From positions 62,001-126,000 of the forward strand of contig MU863979.1 in assembly GCA_033296885.1 (NCBI GenBank): a DNA stretch of 64,000 bases, in the 5' to 3' direction. The notes beneath the pieces were generated by a model, which was given only the letters and a program-made list of their open reading frames with translations, had not been told where the DNA came from and ran no database searches. Positions 40,710 to 51,800 of this stretch are shown here, in pieces (positions within the stretch are counted from its first letter, which is position 1; every line of letters starts with the position of its first letter). This stretch comes from Triangularia verruculosa. Lineage: Eukaryota; Ascomycota; Sordariomycetes; Sordariales; Podosporaceae. Made by a program: the position numbers and the translations under genes.

Positions 40710-42610
40710 TCAAGCAAACGTCAACCTCCTCATCAAAACACCACCAACAACCACACCCGCGCCAATCCCCATCATCACCTTCCCCAACGAAAGCCTCTCT
40801 AGGAACCCACCCTCCTCCTTGACCCTGCCAACCTTGTGCACACTCCTCTTCTTCCTTACCAACTCCTTAGCATTAGCATCGCCCTCAGCTTCATAATCAC
40901 CATAATCCACCCTCTCCATGAGTGTCTGAAACTCAAGCACAGTCCCCGGCCACAGGTTCGTAATCAGCCCCTTCTCCGTCTTATACCAATTATTGCACGC
41001 ATCACTGCTGACAGCAAAATCCTTGAGCCTCCTCTGCAGCCAGTCATTGAACTGCTTCGTTTTATCGCCCCGGGGAGTAAGCGCCAACGCCTCGCCGTAC
41101 TTTCTTGCCTCCAGAACCGGTTTAATCAACCCATTGATGTACCGACTCTGCGCCTCGATCATCAAGATAAAACTATTGTGCAGCAGACCCGTGTTGGGTC
41201 CGAGCACGGTAGCGAAATTAGGCATGTCCTCAGCTGTGGTGCCCACGTACGCCCGCGCTCCGTCCTTCCACATCTGGTGGAGCGGACGTCCCTTCCGTCC
41301 GTAGATCTCGAGAGGATGCAAGAAGTCCGTTGCGCGGAAGCCGGTCGCGAAGACGATGAGGTCAAAGTCGGATGACGCATCCTCTGCCTTGCCGTCGGTG
41401 CCAACAAGACGGATGGTGCGCTCGTTGACACTGTGGATGCGCCGTGTCTCGAGCTGCACGTTAGGCAGACCTAAGGCGGGGAAGAAGAAATCCGAGACAA
41501 CCACGCGCTTGCACCCCACGGGGTAGTCGGGCGTTAACTTCTCCCACAGGTCGGGGCGGTTAGGCAGCTGCTCGTGCATCATGTCTATCGCCACCTGTCT
41601 GAGCTTGAGGTTCTCCTCGTGGCCGGCAAAGTTGTTGGAGATGTACTCTGTCTCGTTCTGGTCCACGTAGCGGCGGCGCCAGTGCCGCTGCCAGAAGGGG
41701 AAGTAGCGGTAGAGCGTCTTGCGCAGGTTAGAGATCTCGTAGTCGCCTCTGGGCAGGATCCAGTGCGGCGTGCGCTGGAAGACTGTTATCTGCTTGGCGA
41801 CTTTTGCTATCTCCGGGACGATCTGGACTGCGCTGCAACCTGGACGAAAGGTCAGTTGGGACCCATGAAAAAAAAGAAAAGAAATGAAATGAAAAGAAAA
41901 GAAGGGGGTTATGCATGGTGGCTATAGTAAACTTACCACTGCCTACAACGGCAATCTTCTTATCCTTCAGGTCATACGTCCAGTCCCACGCAGCACTGTG
42001 CATAGTCTTGCCTCGGAAGGTCTTCAAACCATCCATCTTGGGCCAATTAGGCTGGCTGAGCTGGCCCACGGCGGTGACAAAGAAATCACTGGAGAGCGTG
42101 TAGCTGGGGGTGACCTCGGCGTCCTTGGAGCCCTTGGCCACCGTCACAGTCGTCTTCCACTTCTTCTCGTCACCATCCCAGGTCGCGGACTCCGCAGTCG
42201 AGCAGAATCTGATGTGCTCGTACAGCCTGTATTCCTCCGCTACTCGGGTCAGGTAGGACAGGATTTCCTTCTGCCCCGGGAAGTCTCTGCTCCAGTGGCT
42301 GTTGGGCGCGAAGCTGTAACTGTAGACGATGGACTGCAGGTCGACTGCGCACCCTGGGTATGTGTTTGCGTGCCTGCAGATTGTTAGACCTCGGTGTATT
42401 ACTGCCAGTGGATAATGGGTAAGCTTACCATGTCCCGCCGACACCAGAAGCCCGCTCCAGAATGACAAAGTCCCGGCAGTTATTGCGTTTGATCAGGTCA
42501 ATGGCGACGCACATGCCTCCAATACCGGCTCCGATAATGACCACTGAGGTGTTGGTGAACTGCTGTCCACTGCTCAGGGAGCACTCTGGCCATGTCTTTT
42601 CGAACTCCAT
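40710..42610 (-). CDS. Baeyer-Villiger-type flavin monooxygenase
   Basis: Three exons on the minus strand: 42610-42429, 42373-41937 and 41839-40710 (introns of 55 and 97 nt), giving 582 aa. The N-terminal FAD motif is GAGIGG (27-32), followed by GTWHANTYPGC across the first splice site. The Baeyer-Villiger fingerprint FxGxxxHxxxW(P/D) is met by FRGKTMHSAAWD at 180-191. The NADPH-binding motif is VVGSGCSA (about 204-211). ATGFRATDF is the usual C-terminal FMO motif. The C-terminus has a hydrophobic segment (VMMGIGAGVVVGGVLM) that could anchor it to a membrane. Such enzymes insert oxygen next to carbonyls or oxidise heteroatoms using NADPH and O2. An aldehyde released by NRPS-2 would be a conceivable substrate, but no direct evidence links them. 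Divergent from the GH79 gene. Confidence 0.9.
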
Positions 42611-43407
42611 GATGTTTGTTTGCCTTCCAAGTTGATCGGTGTGGAGAACTCTTTTGCTTCTTGATATGAATAATAATGAAGCTGGAGGCAACATATGCCA
42701 AGCCGTCGCCGGCAATGGCAAGCATATATAAATCACATCATGACCAACGATGCATCTGGGTACCGTCTTGCAACGACCCTTTGTGGATTCAAGGGACGTT
42801 GTAACCAGACCTCTTGGCGCCAGAGTTGGCGGGATGAACAGTTGAAAGTGGTCCGAGTGTTGGGGCTGTTGGGGCTGTTTTCCCGTGGGCTGCCGCGCGC
42901 TGGGCGGCAGAGCTTAACCGTTCTTGGACGAGACAAAAAGGTTTTTAGAGACCGACTATCTAGGTAGGTAGGCAGGAGAACCGGGGATATGCCATTTCAC
43001 ATCTTCACCTCACACCCTTCGATCAATGCATCTTCTAGTTCAGACAAGTCATCCAACTTCACCCGCACTTATATACGAGCTGGGGACGCAGTTGCCCAGT
43101 ATATTCCTGGCCACCAATATGACCCTAGGTTGCGTCTGACAAGAAACATGCAACGGATTCGAGAGGATCGCCCACGATGGCATTCTCGCACTTGCAGAAC
43201 GTTGCAATCGCATACCCGGATCATCTCCGCGTATGGTAGGAAGGGAACCCCGCATCATGGGAAATAAGGAAAAATGATGTCCGTCGATCTTAACCGAGCG
43301 CTTGCTCAGTTCCCCTCCAGGGCAAGCCAAGTATATGACGGATGGTGAAGCACTCATAATTGGGGAGACGTCGAGCCGCCACCTTCGTGCAAGTCCAACC
43401 TGCCAAC
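42611..43407. other. Shared divergent promoter region of FMO and GH79 genes
   Basis: This 797-nt region separates two start codons. For the monooxygenase, TTTATATATG (minus strand, 42732-42723) is about 115 nt upstream of its ATG. For the GH79 gene, a CTTATATACG element near 43069-43078 is about 330 nt upstream. A TAGGTAGGTAGGCAGG run lies at about 42961. No gene is present. Confidence 0.55.
42723..42732 (-). promoter_or_regulatory. Putative TATA box of the monooxygenase gene
   Basis: TTTATATATG on the minus strand, about 115 nt upstream of the ATG at 42610. It is the best TATA-like sequence there. Assigned by eye. Confidence 0.35.
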
Positions 43408-44973
43408 ATGATGATGAAAGAAACAGCAACAACAACTGCGGCATTCCTGCTGGCAGGGGCGTCTGCGGTCAACACCTCACTTGGCTTTGTGCCTGCATCA
43501 GCGATATCTCAGGCACATGTCCCGCAGTTCGTCAGTTATTCCTTTGAGCCGGCCTTCTGGGTTGAGTTTTTCGGAGAGCCAGATGCCCCACGGAACCTGA
43601 CTTATACCCTCCTCGGCCATCTCCATGAGCGTGGAGCTCGTCCAATCATTAGAGCTGGAGGCATCACCATGGATAGCATGATCTTTGACCCTAGCCAAAC
43701 GGCATCGGTCGTCCGAACAGAAAATGCTAAAGGGGGCATCTACCGCACCACCGTTGGGCCGGCCTTCTATCGTTCATGGAATAACTTTCCGGAAGGTACT
43801 TCCTTCGTCTCAACCCTCAACTTTGGCAACAACTCCGTCCCGATAGCTAGAGACCTCGCTCTCGCGTCGTACAACCTCCAAAAGGACAAAATCGTCCACT
43901 ATGAACTGGGCAACGAGCCCACTAACTACCCGACATCTCGGTGGCAGGGCAGCACCAAGGCGTACGTTGACCAGTGGCTCTCTTTCGTCACCCAGATCAA
44001 CAACGCTCTCGGGACCAACAGAACGGGCCACAGCAGCGGTAAATGGTGGGCCTCCAGCGCAACCACCGATATCACTCCTCTCAAGGTCCGTCCAGCAGAT
44101 CTGATCCCGGCGGGTATTAACAACACCGGCCAGGTCTCGCAATACTCCATCCACTCATACGCCTTTGCCACTTGTGAGCCTGCCCGTGAGCGTTTGGCGA
44201 CTATCCCCAACATCCTCAACCATACAGACCTGCTCCGGTATGCCGACCATGAGATCTACCCTTCGGCGAAGCTAGCCATGGAACAGAAAGGGGAGTGGGT
44301 GATCGGCGAGTTCAACTCCATTGCTTGCTCTGGAAAACCCGGAGTATCCGACTCCTTTGCACAGGCGCTGTGGACAGCAGATGTGGAATTGATCTATGCG
44401 GTGAGGAACGCAACGAGCGTGCATTTGCATCAGGGGGCTACGTTGGTGTTCCAGAGCAACCAGCAGCTAAACACGCCGGGTGACGATGGCACGCCTGGAT
44501 TTAGTAGTTACTCTTTGCTGTACCCAATTAACTCGACTAAGAGGGGTGAGGCGAGAGTACTGCCGGTTTTCGTGAGCCAGCTTCTTGTGGTGGAAGCGCT
44601 GAGTGGAGGAGGGAGGATTGCTGCGCTAAAGACACCTCAAGGTGTTGCAGAGAGGGAGTTTTCGGCATATGCCATTTTTGACGCTGCTGGAAAGAAGGTG
44701 AGGAGGATTGTAGTACTGAATTTGAAGCTGTATTATGCTGGACAGGAGGCAGCAAGAGGCGAGGTTGTGCTGGATCTGGGCGCGCATAAGGGGGCAGCAG
44801 TCAAGCGTATGACAGCTCCTTCAGTGGATGAGAAAGACGCTGCCAAGGTGACGTGGGCTGGGCAGTCGTTCAAGGACGGTGGAGCTTCAGGGCAGTTGAG
44901 TGTTGAGAACTTGGAGGCAGGCAAGGAACTGTCAGTCCGGGACAGTGAGGCGGTCTTGTTGATCTTTAAGTGA
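43408..44973 (+). CDS. Secreted GH79 beta-glucuronidase-like glycoside hydrolase
   Basis: Single exon, 521 aa, started at the first Met of MMMKETATTTAAFLLAGASA, a signal peptide; an upstream GTG-type extension is ignored. The catalytic acid/base is probably Glu170 in YELGNEPTNY and the nucleophile Glu301 in VIGEFNSIACSG, the layout of clan GH-A family 79. The C-terminal beta domain (GH79C-like; REFSAYAIFDAAGKKVRRIVVLN ... VLLIFK) is present, so the length fits fungal members. Several NxS/T sites suggest N-glycosylation. Fungal relatives remove glucuronic acid or 4-O-methyl-glucuronic acid from arabinogalactan and other plant glycans outside the cell. Probably not part of the NRPS pathway despite its shared promoter region with the monooxygenase. 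Confidence 0.9.
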   Translation: MMMKETATTTAAFLLAGASAVNTSLGFVPASAISQAHVPQFVSYSFEPAFWVEFFGEPDAPRNLTYTLLGHLHERGARPIIRAGGITMDSMIFDPSQTASVVRTENAKGGIYRTTVGPAFYRSWNNFPEGTSFVSTLNFGNNSVPIARDLALASYNLQKDKIVHYELGNEPTNYPTSRWQGSTKAYVDQWLSFVTQINNALGTNRTGHSSGKWWASSATTDITPLKVRPADLIPAGINNTGQVSQYSIHSYAFATCEPARERLATIPNILNHTDLLRYADHEIYPSAKLAMEQKGEWVIGEFNSIACSGKPGVSDSFAQALWTADVELIYAVRNATSVHLHQGATLVFQSNQQLNTPGDDGTPGFSSYSLLYPINSTKRGEARVLPVFVSQLLVVEALSGGGRIAALKTPQGVAEREFSAYAIFDAAGKKVRRIVVLNLKLYYAGQEAARGEVVLDLGAHKGAAVKRMTAPSVDEKDAAKVTWAGQSFKDGGASGQLSVENLEAGKELSVRDSEAVLLIFK

Positions 44974-46178
44974 TATCTTGACTTGGCTTGTGTCTGTGAG
45001 CTGAGGAAAGCTTGGCAAAGCGTGTTACTGTCGGACTGGGGCGCCGTGACTGGGGGGCAGTTTATTTCATCAGCCACTGATCGACTCCAATTCCAAGATT
45101 CTCACCGCGATTGAGTGACTGAGTGAAGGTGATGACGTCTTGAGGATATTCCAGTTCACCTGCTTATTGTGGAAGGTGAGAAAAACATGGTCCAAGCGCT
45201 CGAGATGTGTAGGCCGTGGGGGTTAACCCTAGGGCTCATCACTAGATCAAACGTGGCATGCTCGGCTTGGAGTTTGACTGTATGATATGCAGGCGAGCAT
45301 GATGTCTGCTGTAAGGGGATTCTCATACATCATCTCTCACCACGTGCCAACCTGGATGTTGAGGTCTAACCAATGCCAGAGCTGGCCCAAGCGTTTCTCT
45401 TGCAGGTCTCGATGCTTCTGACCAATCACAGCCGACGAACCCACCCACCCAGCGCGCTCTTGGCTGGCTGGGCGGTGGGCGGCTGGCCGCAGGCACCCTA
45501 GGGAGGGGAGCAGGCGTCGGGTCCAGCGACCTCATTTCTCATTTCGACACCTTCAAGAGCTTCGCATCAACCGACGACCACCGCCTCTCCCCTCCCCCGC
45601 GCAGCCGCAAGAGCTGGCGACGCTGGCTACAATAGACCTTCTTTTTCTCTCAAGTCGGCTCCGTCATCCACTGTACCACTATTTGCATTCAAGGAACTTT
45701 CTGTAGGTCGGCCCGCCACTGTTGTCCCCCCCCTCTCTTCCCCTCCTCGCGTCTTTTGACGCCGGTTTGGGCCACCACCATCAGCCTAGCCTCTATCGCT
45801 ACTCGACTACCTCATACCACCTTAGGGTACTCCAGGGCTCTTGTACCTCTACTTCACATGCTGCATCATCCTGCCCGCTTCGACCTCGCATCGCACATTG
45901 TGCTGTTTGTCGGCCCCACCACGAGGCTTCGGCAAACATCACTCTATCGTCCTGGCCAGCCAGCTAACCTTTTGGCTTTTCAACTCCAGATACTAGACAT
46001 TGAGATACCCGTCCCTTCTTGCCGCAGTTTTTCCGTCGCTGCAGCTTTCTCGGACACCAGAAACAAGATCGCACATTGCCAATTGGGCACATACCTCCTC
46101 ATACCTTACCTCGAGTCGTTCCGCGCAGCGCCTTCGCAGATCGCAACATCACCCTGTCCCCCCAAGCCAACAGCCAAC
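44974..46178. other. Intergenic region and presumed long 5' leader of the SAPS gene
   Basis: This region is 1.2 kb. From about 45,530 onward it is pyrimidine-rich on the plus strand and open in the same frame as the SAPS start, but has no conserved-looking peptide. I therefore treat it as promoter plus 5' UTR. The ATG at 46179 (GCCAACATGTTTTGG context) is the family's normal start. No other feature. Confidence 0.55.
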
Positions 46179-49100
46179 ATGTTTTGGAGGTTCGGTGGCT
46201 ACAATGTCTCGACCATCGATACGATTCTCGACAAGGAGTCATTCCAACTAGAGGAGCTCCTTGACGAATCCGATCTGATCCAGGAACTTAAGCAGCATAA
46301 CCCTAAACTTGTCGAATATCTGCGAGAGCAACACATACTCGAAAAGCTTCTGCAATATGTTGTAGCTCCAAAACTCGAAGCTGTCGCAGTGCCCGACGAC
46401 GACGAGGAAGAGGAGCAGGAGGACGACGAGATCGGAAAACCACCTGTGTTCCCCACGACAAGGTCTCGGTCGTCGTCGCGGGCGACAGATCCCAGCGGTC
46501 AAGAGGAAAATGAAAAGAAGCGCAATAGATATGCCTTCGTGGCGGCCGAAATTCTTTCGTCTGATAACTACTCGATACACGAGGCCCTGATGGAGAGCAA
46601 GCCTCTTCTTCGGAATTTCTGGCAGTTTTTGAAAAGGCCAACGCCTCTCGACCCATTACAAGCCAGTTATTTCACCAAGGTGAACGAGTCTCTCTTCGAC
46701 AAAAAGACAGAAGAAATGCTGGATTTGCTCAAGTCATTCGAGGGAGCTATTTCCGATATTTTGAGGCATGTGGACTGCCCCATGATTATGGACCTCTTGT
46801 TGAAGATTATCAGCCTGGAGCGTACCGAGAGTGGCCAAGGTGTTGTAGAGGTATGTGACTTTGACCAGGTTTGCTGGAGGCCGACTGACAGATACCTCGA
46901 CAGTGGCTATATACCCAAAGCGTGATGCCGACACTTCTCTCTTTCCTCGGGCCAGAGCACAGCTGGGCCACCCAAACGTCAGCCGCCGACTTCATCAAGG
47001 CGATTATCACGGTTTCCGCCAACGCTTCTCAAAATGAGCAGACCTGTATCGGTCCGAACGAGTTGACACGGCAGCTGGTTTCACGGCCGTGCGTCGAGCA
47101 GCTGATTCAGTACATGCTTGGAGGCGGCAATCCTCTGACATGCGGTGTGGGCATCATCATTGAGGTTATTCGCAAAAACAACTCGGATTATGACCCCGAA
47201 GGAGTGGACGCCAACGCTCCTCCGTCATGCCGTGACCCCATTTATCTCGGAACTCTACTTCGGCTTTTTGCCGACCACGTTCCAGACTTTATGAACTTGA
47301 TCATGAAAGCACCGGCACAGAAGGAGCGTCTGTCATCTACTTTTGGCGACCGGATCGAACCTCTGGGTTTTGACCGCTTCAAGACTTGCGAGCTGATGGC
47401 CGAGCTTTTGCATTGTAGCAACATGGGGTTGTTGAATGAGGTTGGCTCCGAGCAGTTTATTGCTGCCCGGGACGCCCAGCGCCAGCGCCTGAGGGACGAG
47501 GGCCGTCTGATTCCCGCTCGTGGCATTGATGATACACCGTCCTCGACCGAGGATCTCACGATGCGTACGTCGCAGTCCTCGCCCGCCGAGGAGAGGCGGA
47601 AGCTTGAGGTGATGAACATTTCTGCCGATGACGACGGGTTTGAGGAAGTGAGCCACGGTGCAGAGGAGGATACGTCGGACGATGTTTTGGAGCTTCCCGA
47701 TGCCCCCAATCAGGCCCCGTCATTTTCCTTACTGGATAAGGATGAAGCCGACTTTGTTGACGAGCCCCTGAGCTCACCAAGGTTGAACTTCAAAGAGCTC
47801 GATACGGAGGAGACGGTGCAATCACCACCAGCATATGAAGACCCTGACCTGGTTGTCGCGCCCTTGTCTCCCACCAAGAAGGCAGCGCAACTTTCCACAA
47901 GCCAGGGTCAGGAGAGCGCGGCCAAACCAGTCACGGACGAAAAGGCACCGCAGGCGGCAGACAAGACCAAAGAAATTTCCAATGAAGAACTGCCTCCTCT
48001 CAAAACCGAGTCAACCATCAAGGCTCCAGAAGCTGCCGACGTATTGTCCCCGCACCCAGGTGACACACCGGCACCGTTGTTCTCTGGCTCTGCCCCTCCA
48101 AAGCCCGCCACTGATGTTGCCGAACGATCCACCGAGGCTATTACCGAGTCCAAAGACAAAGCTGGGCAGACAGCAGAGCCGTCCCCGGCGAAGGCCGAGG
48201 CCCCCGAAGAAGCACCTGCCAACGCCAATGCCAATGAGACAACCGGGGACATCTCCATCGTTAGTGCGCCGGTTGGCGACAGCACCACAACCGGCGACGG
48301 GCCCTCCACCACACCCCAACCAGTGGTCGGCGATTATCTCAAGATGCAGTTTGTTCGTCAAGAAGTGGTTCCTACCATCCTCCGGTTCTTCTTCAAGTAC
48401 CCTTGGAACAACTTCCTCCACAATGTTGTCTACGATATTGTGCAGCAAGTCTTCAACGGCCCGATGGACCGCGGTTTCAACCCGACCCTTGCCATCAGTC
48501 TCTTTGAGGCTGCTGACATAACCAACCAAATCATCAATGGCCAGCTCGCCAGTGAAAGATCGCAGGCGCAGCACAAAACACGCATGGGCTACATGGGCCA
48601 CCTCACCCTGATTGCCGAGGAGGTTGTCAAGTTCACTGAGCGTCACCCCCCTGAGCTGCTGAGTGAGGTTGTCTTGGAAAAGGTCATGGCGCAGGACTGG
48701 ATCAACTATGTCGAGGGTGCGCTTGCCGAAACTCGCGAGCGTGATAATGCCATTCTTGGAGGGATCAGGCCCGAGGTTGCTATGAGCAATCGGGCCGCCC
48801 AATCTGGTTTGGTAGGCGTCGGCCTCAACGGATTGAGCTCGATAGGGCTGGGAGGCAACAATTCCAACACACTTGCCGAGGCCGGACTCGGTGGCGGGTC
48901 AGACCTGGGCGACGGGTCTGGTGTTGGGGCCTCGCCCTTTGGGATAAGCAGTGGGACCATGATGAGTGGATTTGGCAGCTCCAGTGACGAGGATGAGGAC
49001 GAAGAACAAGAGAGCGAGGAGGACGTAAACAACGAGGTTGGTGAAGATTTTGTTAGTGTACAGTACTTTCTCCCAAGTGGGTTGCTTGATCCGCCAGAAG

Positions 49101-49513
49101 ACCGTTCTGGCATCACCGAGGTGCCCTGGGGACATGGAGATTCTCTGAGAGGCGTTAGTGGCCGCTTCAGAGCGAGGGGCGAGTCGAGTGACTCGGAGGG
49201 GTCAGATTACGGGGAGGAGGAGCACGAAAGCGACGACCAGACCAACAGTCCTAACACATCGGCGTTTGACGAAGACGAGGAGGCCTACAACCAGGCCCTG
49301 GGCTTTGGGGATTTCAGGCAGCATGGGTCTGTGGCTGGGGGCGTTCCGGACGACGCCGGAAGCCGTGATCCTCAATACGACCACGTGCTAGACAACTGGA
49401 ACGGGCCGAACCCATGCACAGACGACGACAAGGCTCTCAGTCTATTTATTCAGAGCATGATCGATGCCCGCACACGAGGGCTTGATGATGACGCTATGGA
49501 CACGGAAGAATAG
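46179..49513 (+). CDS. SAPS-family protein (Sit4/PP6 phosphatase-associated)
   Basis: Exons 46179-46850 and 46904-49513 (53-nt intron, phase 0) give 1093 aa up to the TAG at 49511-49513. The start MFWRFGGYNVSTIDTILDKE and the LLDESDLIQELKQHNPKLVEYL segment are characteristic of the SAPS family. The helical-repeat body contains an acidic loop (DDDEEEEQEDDE), the 'MPTLLSFLGPEH' segment after the intron, and 'NPLTCGVGIIIEVIRKNNSDY'. A long Ser/Glu/Pro-rich low-complexity linker (about residues 430-690 of the whole) precedes a second conserved part (DYLKMQFVRQEVVPTILRFFFKYPWNNFLHNVVYDIVQQV). Relatives bind and guide the Sit4/PP6 serine/threonine phosphatase, influencing the cell cycle and TOR output. 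Housekeeping gene. The true C-terminus may lie further downstream (next entry). Confidence 0.92.
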
Positions 49514-49831
49514 GACGGGAGGAAAAAAAGGTTGGAAGAGGTGGATGGCAAGGGGGGGCTTAGGCGATGTTTGCATTTTCTTTCATGGCAGAGGATTACA
49601 CGGCATCTTAAAGCAAGCGCTAAACAAGCGAGGTTCCCCGGCTCTTCTGGTCTTATTTCTTTGGCATCCAGGTGGCGCGTTGGTCTCCCATTCACATTTC
49701 CATACCGTCTGCCTCTTTGGACGCTCCCTTTTCGAGACTCCACACCTAACCCTCCAAATAATCCCGCCCGGTCTACTTTTCACTGTCATCACACTCTGGT
49801 GGAGAGAAGTGCTAACCCTACCTGTCTCCAG

Positions 49832-50776
49832 TTCCGTGCGTATACTGATCCCTTGAATGCGAACTCGTCCAACTCGTTGAACCCACCGTCGATCCCGCCA
49901 CCGCCGCCTCCTCCACCACCCCTCAACATTGCCCCGTCTAGAGCGCGCTTGCAACTGGCGGCTCGGTTAGCCATGAACAAGCGCAATGCGGCTGCGGCTG
50001 CAGAGAATGGGGGGCAAGAGGGCGGTTCATCCAACACGGACGACGGCACCTCTGATGCCTTCACGGTCCCCAGCCTGTCGGCAAGCGAGCGGCCACGCAA
50101 CCCATTTGCGGATGACGAGGACGACGAAGATAATAGCAGTGACGAAGACCAACTTGATAATGTCGAGGAGGAAGGCGGTGCAGGTAGCTCTGGTTGGAAC
50201 AGGGGCTCGTGGTGGAGAGGCGTTGTCGGTGGACGAAGTTCGAGCAGAAGACAAGGCGATAATGAGAGGCAAGAGAAGGAGCGGTTCGGCGACGGGCGCG
50301 ACGACACGGACGACTCTGACGACGCTGTAAACGAAGAGGACATGGACGACGAGGAGTTTGGAGACTTTGCCATGCCCGAGGTTCAATCGTCAGGAGCTAT
50401 GGTGAGTGGAATCGATCCTGCGCGAGAGAAGATTCTTGTCAAGCCTATGGCTCTGCATCCTGCCGCTGCCAAGAGTTCTTTTGGCAGCTTGTGGCCGTTT
50501 GGCGGTCAGGGCTTTGGCACAAACAAGGACAAGGAGAAGGAACAGGAGAAGAAGACGGAGGAAGAACAGGGGGCATCATCGTCGTCATCTGCCAATGCTA
50601 TAACTGAAGAGCCGGTCGAGCTGGGCAAGGAAGAGGACGAGGGTGTGATTGGCGAGGACGGACAGAAGATCAACAGAGCGGTGGAGGCCAAGAGACGGAC
50701 GAGTATCGAGGACCCAGACGAGGATGACGTGGGCGGGGAGGAGATTATTGTGCATAAGGGCGCGGGGGTGCATTAG
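49832..50776 (+). CDS. Probable last exon (C-terminal tail) of the SAPS gene
   Basis: Open frame ending at the TAG at 50774-50776. It begins after a strong splice acceptor: GCTAAC branch-like sequence at 49811-49816 and pyrimidine-rich ...CTGTCTCCAG ending at 49831. The encoded tail has a poly-Pro stretch, LNIAPSRARLQLAARLA, RNPFADDEDDEDNSSDEDQ, EEFGDFAMPEV and RRTSIEDPDEDD, the kind of acidic tail I associate with fungal SAPS proteins. Phase 0 at the acceptor matches the phase at the end of the preceding exon, but a TAG stop comes first and no convincing GT donor lies just before it. It may be an alternative C-terminus, a sequence or assembly error, or a separate gene starting at the ATG at 49973. 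Confidence 0.6.
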   Translation, partial: FRAYTDPLNANSSNSLNPPSIPPPPPPPPPLNIAPSRARLQLAARLAMNKRNAAAAAENGGQEGGSSNTDDGTSDAFTVPSLSASERPRNPFADDEDDEDNSSDEDQLDNVEEEGGAGSSGWNRGSWWRGVVGGRSSSRRQGDNERQEKERFGDGRDDTDDSDDAVNEEDMDDEEFGDFAMPEVQSSGAMVSGIDPAREKILVKPMALHPAAAKSSFGSLWPFGGQGFGTNKDKEKEQEKKTEEEQGASSSSSANAITEEPVELGKEEDEGVIGEDGQKINRAVEAKRRTSIEDPDEDDVGGEEIIVHKGAGVH

Positions 50777-51800
50777 TACATGGACATGTATGGACGCTGT
50801 ATTCTGGCATGAGTGATTGATGTATGCTATCATGGGGGGCATGATATACCAGAGGTAGAGGAGGTTAGTTATGACAGAGGAGAGGGTGGGGGGTGGGGGT
50901 GGGCAGGAGGGAAGGGAGGGAGGAGTCTGGGATCTTTTGGAGCAGGTATTTTGTATTTGTAGTGGAATTGATGTTTCTCTTTGCTTTTTGTGCATTTGCT
51001 TCCGTGACGTGATGCTTCCCAGTGCGAGGAGTGGCGCCGTTTCGGTGCTGCTGGCCAGGCCTTGGGAAGTGGGGATGTGGAGCGCGGGCCGGTGCGCGGT
51101 GATCGACGGTGGGGTCTTGGCGCGCGTTCCTGGATCTCGCAGCATCGACTTCTTTTCCATCTTTGCGACCTTTGTGTTCAACAGCTGCCTAGGTATAAAG
51201 TGATGGTGCCTCTGCTTTCATGGATACAACTGGCTGTCAATATAGACCTCAACTCGCCACCGAAATCTAGGGGGGCCAGGGCAGGGCGGGACTGCCCCGC
51301 GCATGGGAATCTGTGCCCCAACTGATCGTATCTCAGATCTGACACATTGATGTTTGCGCCAGGCGATATAACAGCTGAACCACGTGTCTCCCGATCCGTC
51401 CAACCTGTCTCTGAGTCTGTCCCGATCATCAGCTACCCGAGCGCCCAACTTGTCAGGTCTGGGGTGGGCGTTGGGTTGGGCGAGACGATGTCTTTGAACC
51501 TGACAGGGTTTCCCTCCCGGCAGTCGCGATGGTGGTTGGCTAGGTGTCCCTACCTACCTACCGCCACTCTGAGGTGCTTTGGTGTGGCGGGATAACGAGG
51601 ACCAGTCGTGGCTATTTCTCACAGCATTTATCCGATCTTAGATGCCCATCTCAACTGCGACCTAGAACGAACGCTCGATCCTATTCCTACGATCCTATAA
51701 TATCGACACCTGCGCTGTGCGCGAACGAGACGGAGAGAGCCCATGATACGACCTCGCGAACAGAATAGATTGAAGCGATAGCAAAAGAGAGACCGAGAGA
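50777..51800. other. Intergenic region
   Basis: This is 1 kb between the SAPS tail and the hydrolase-like gene. A G-rich run lies at about 50881-50930, and a CCTACCTACCTACC repeat at about 51549-51562. No gene is supported. Confidence 0.5.
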
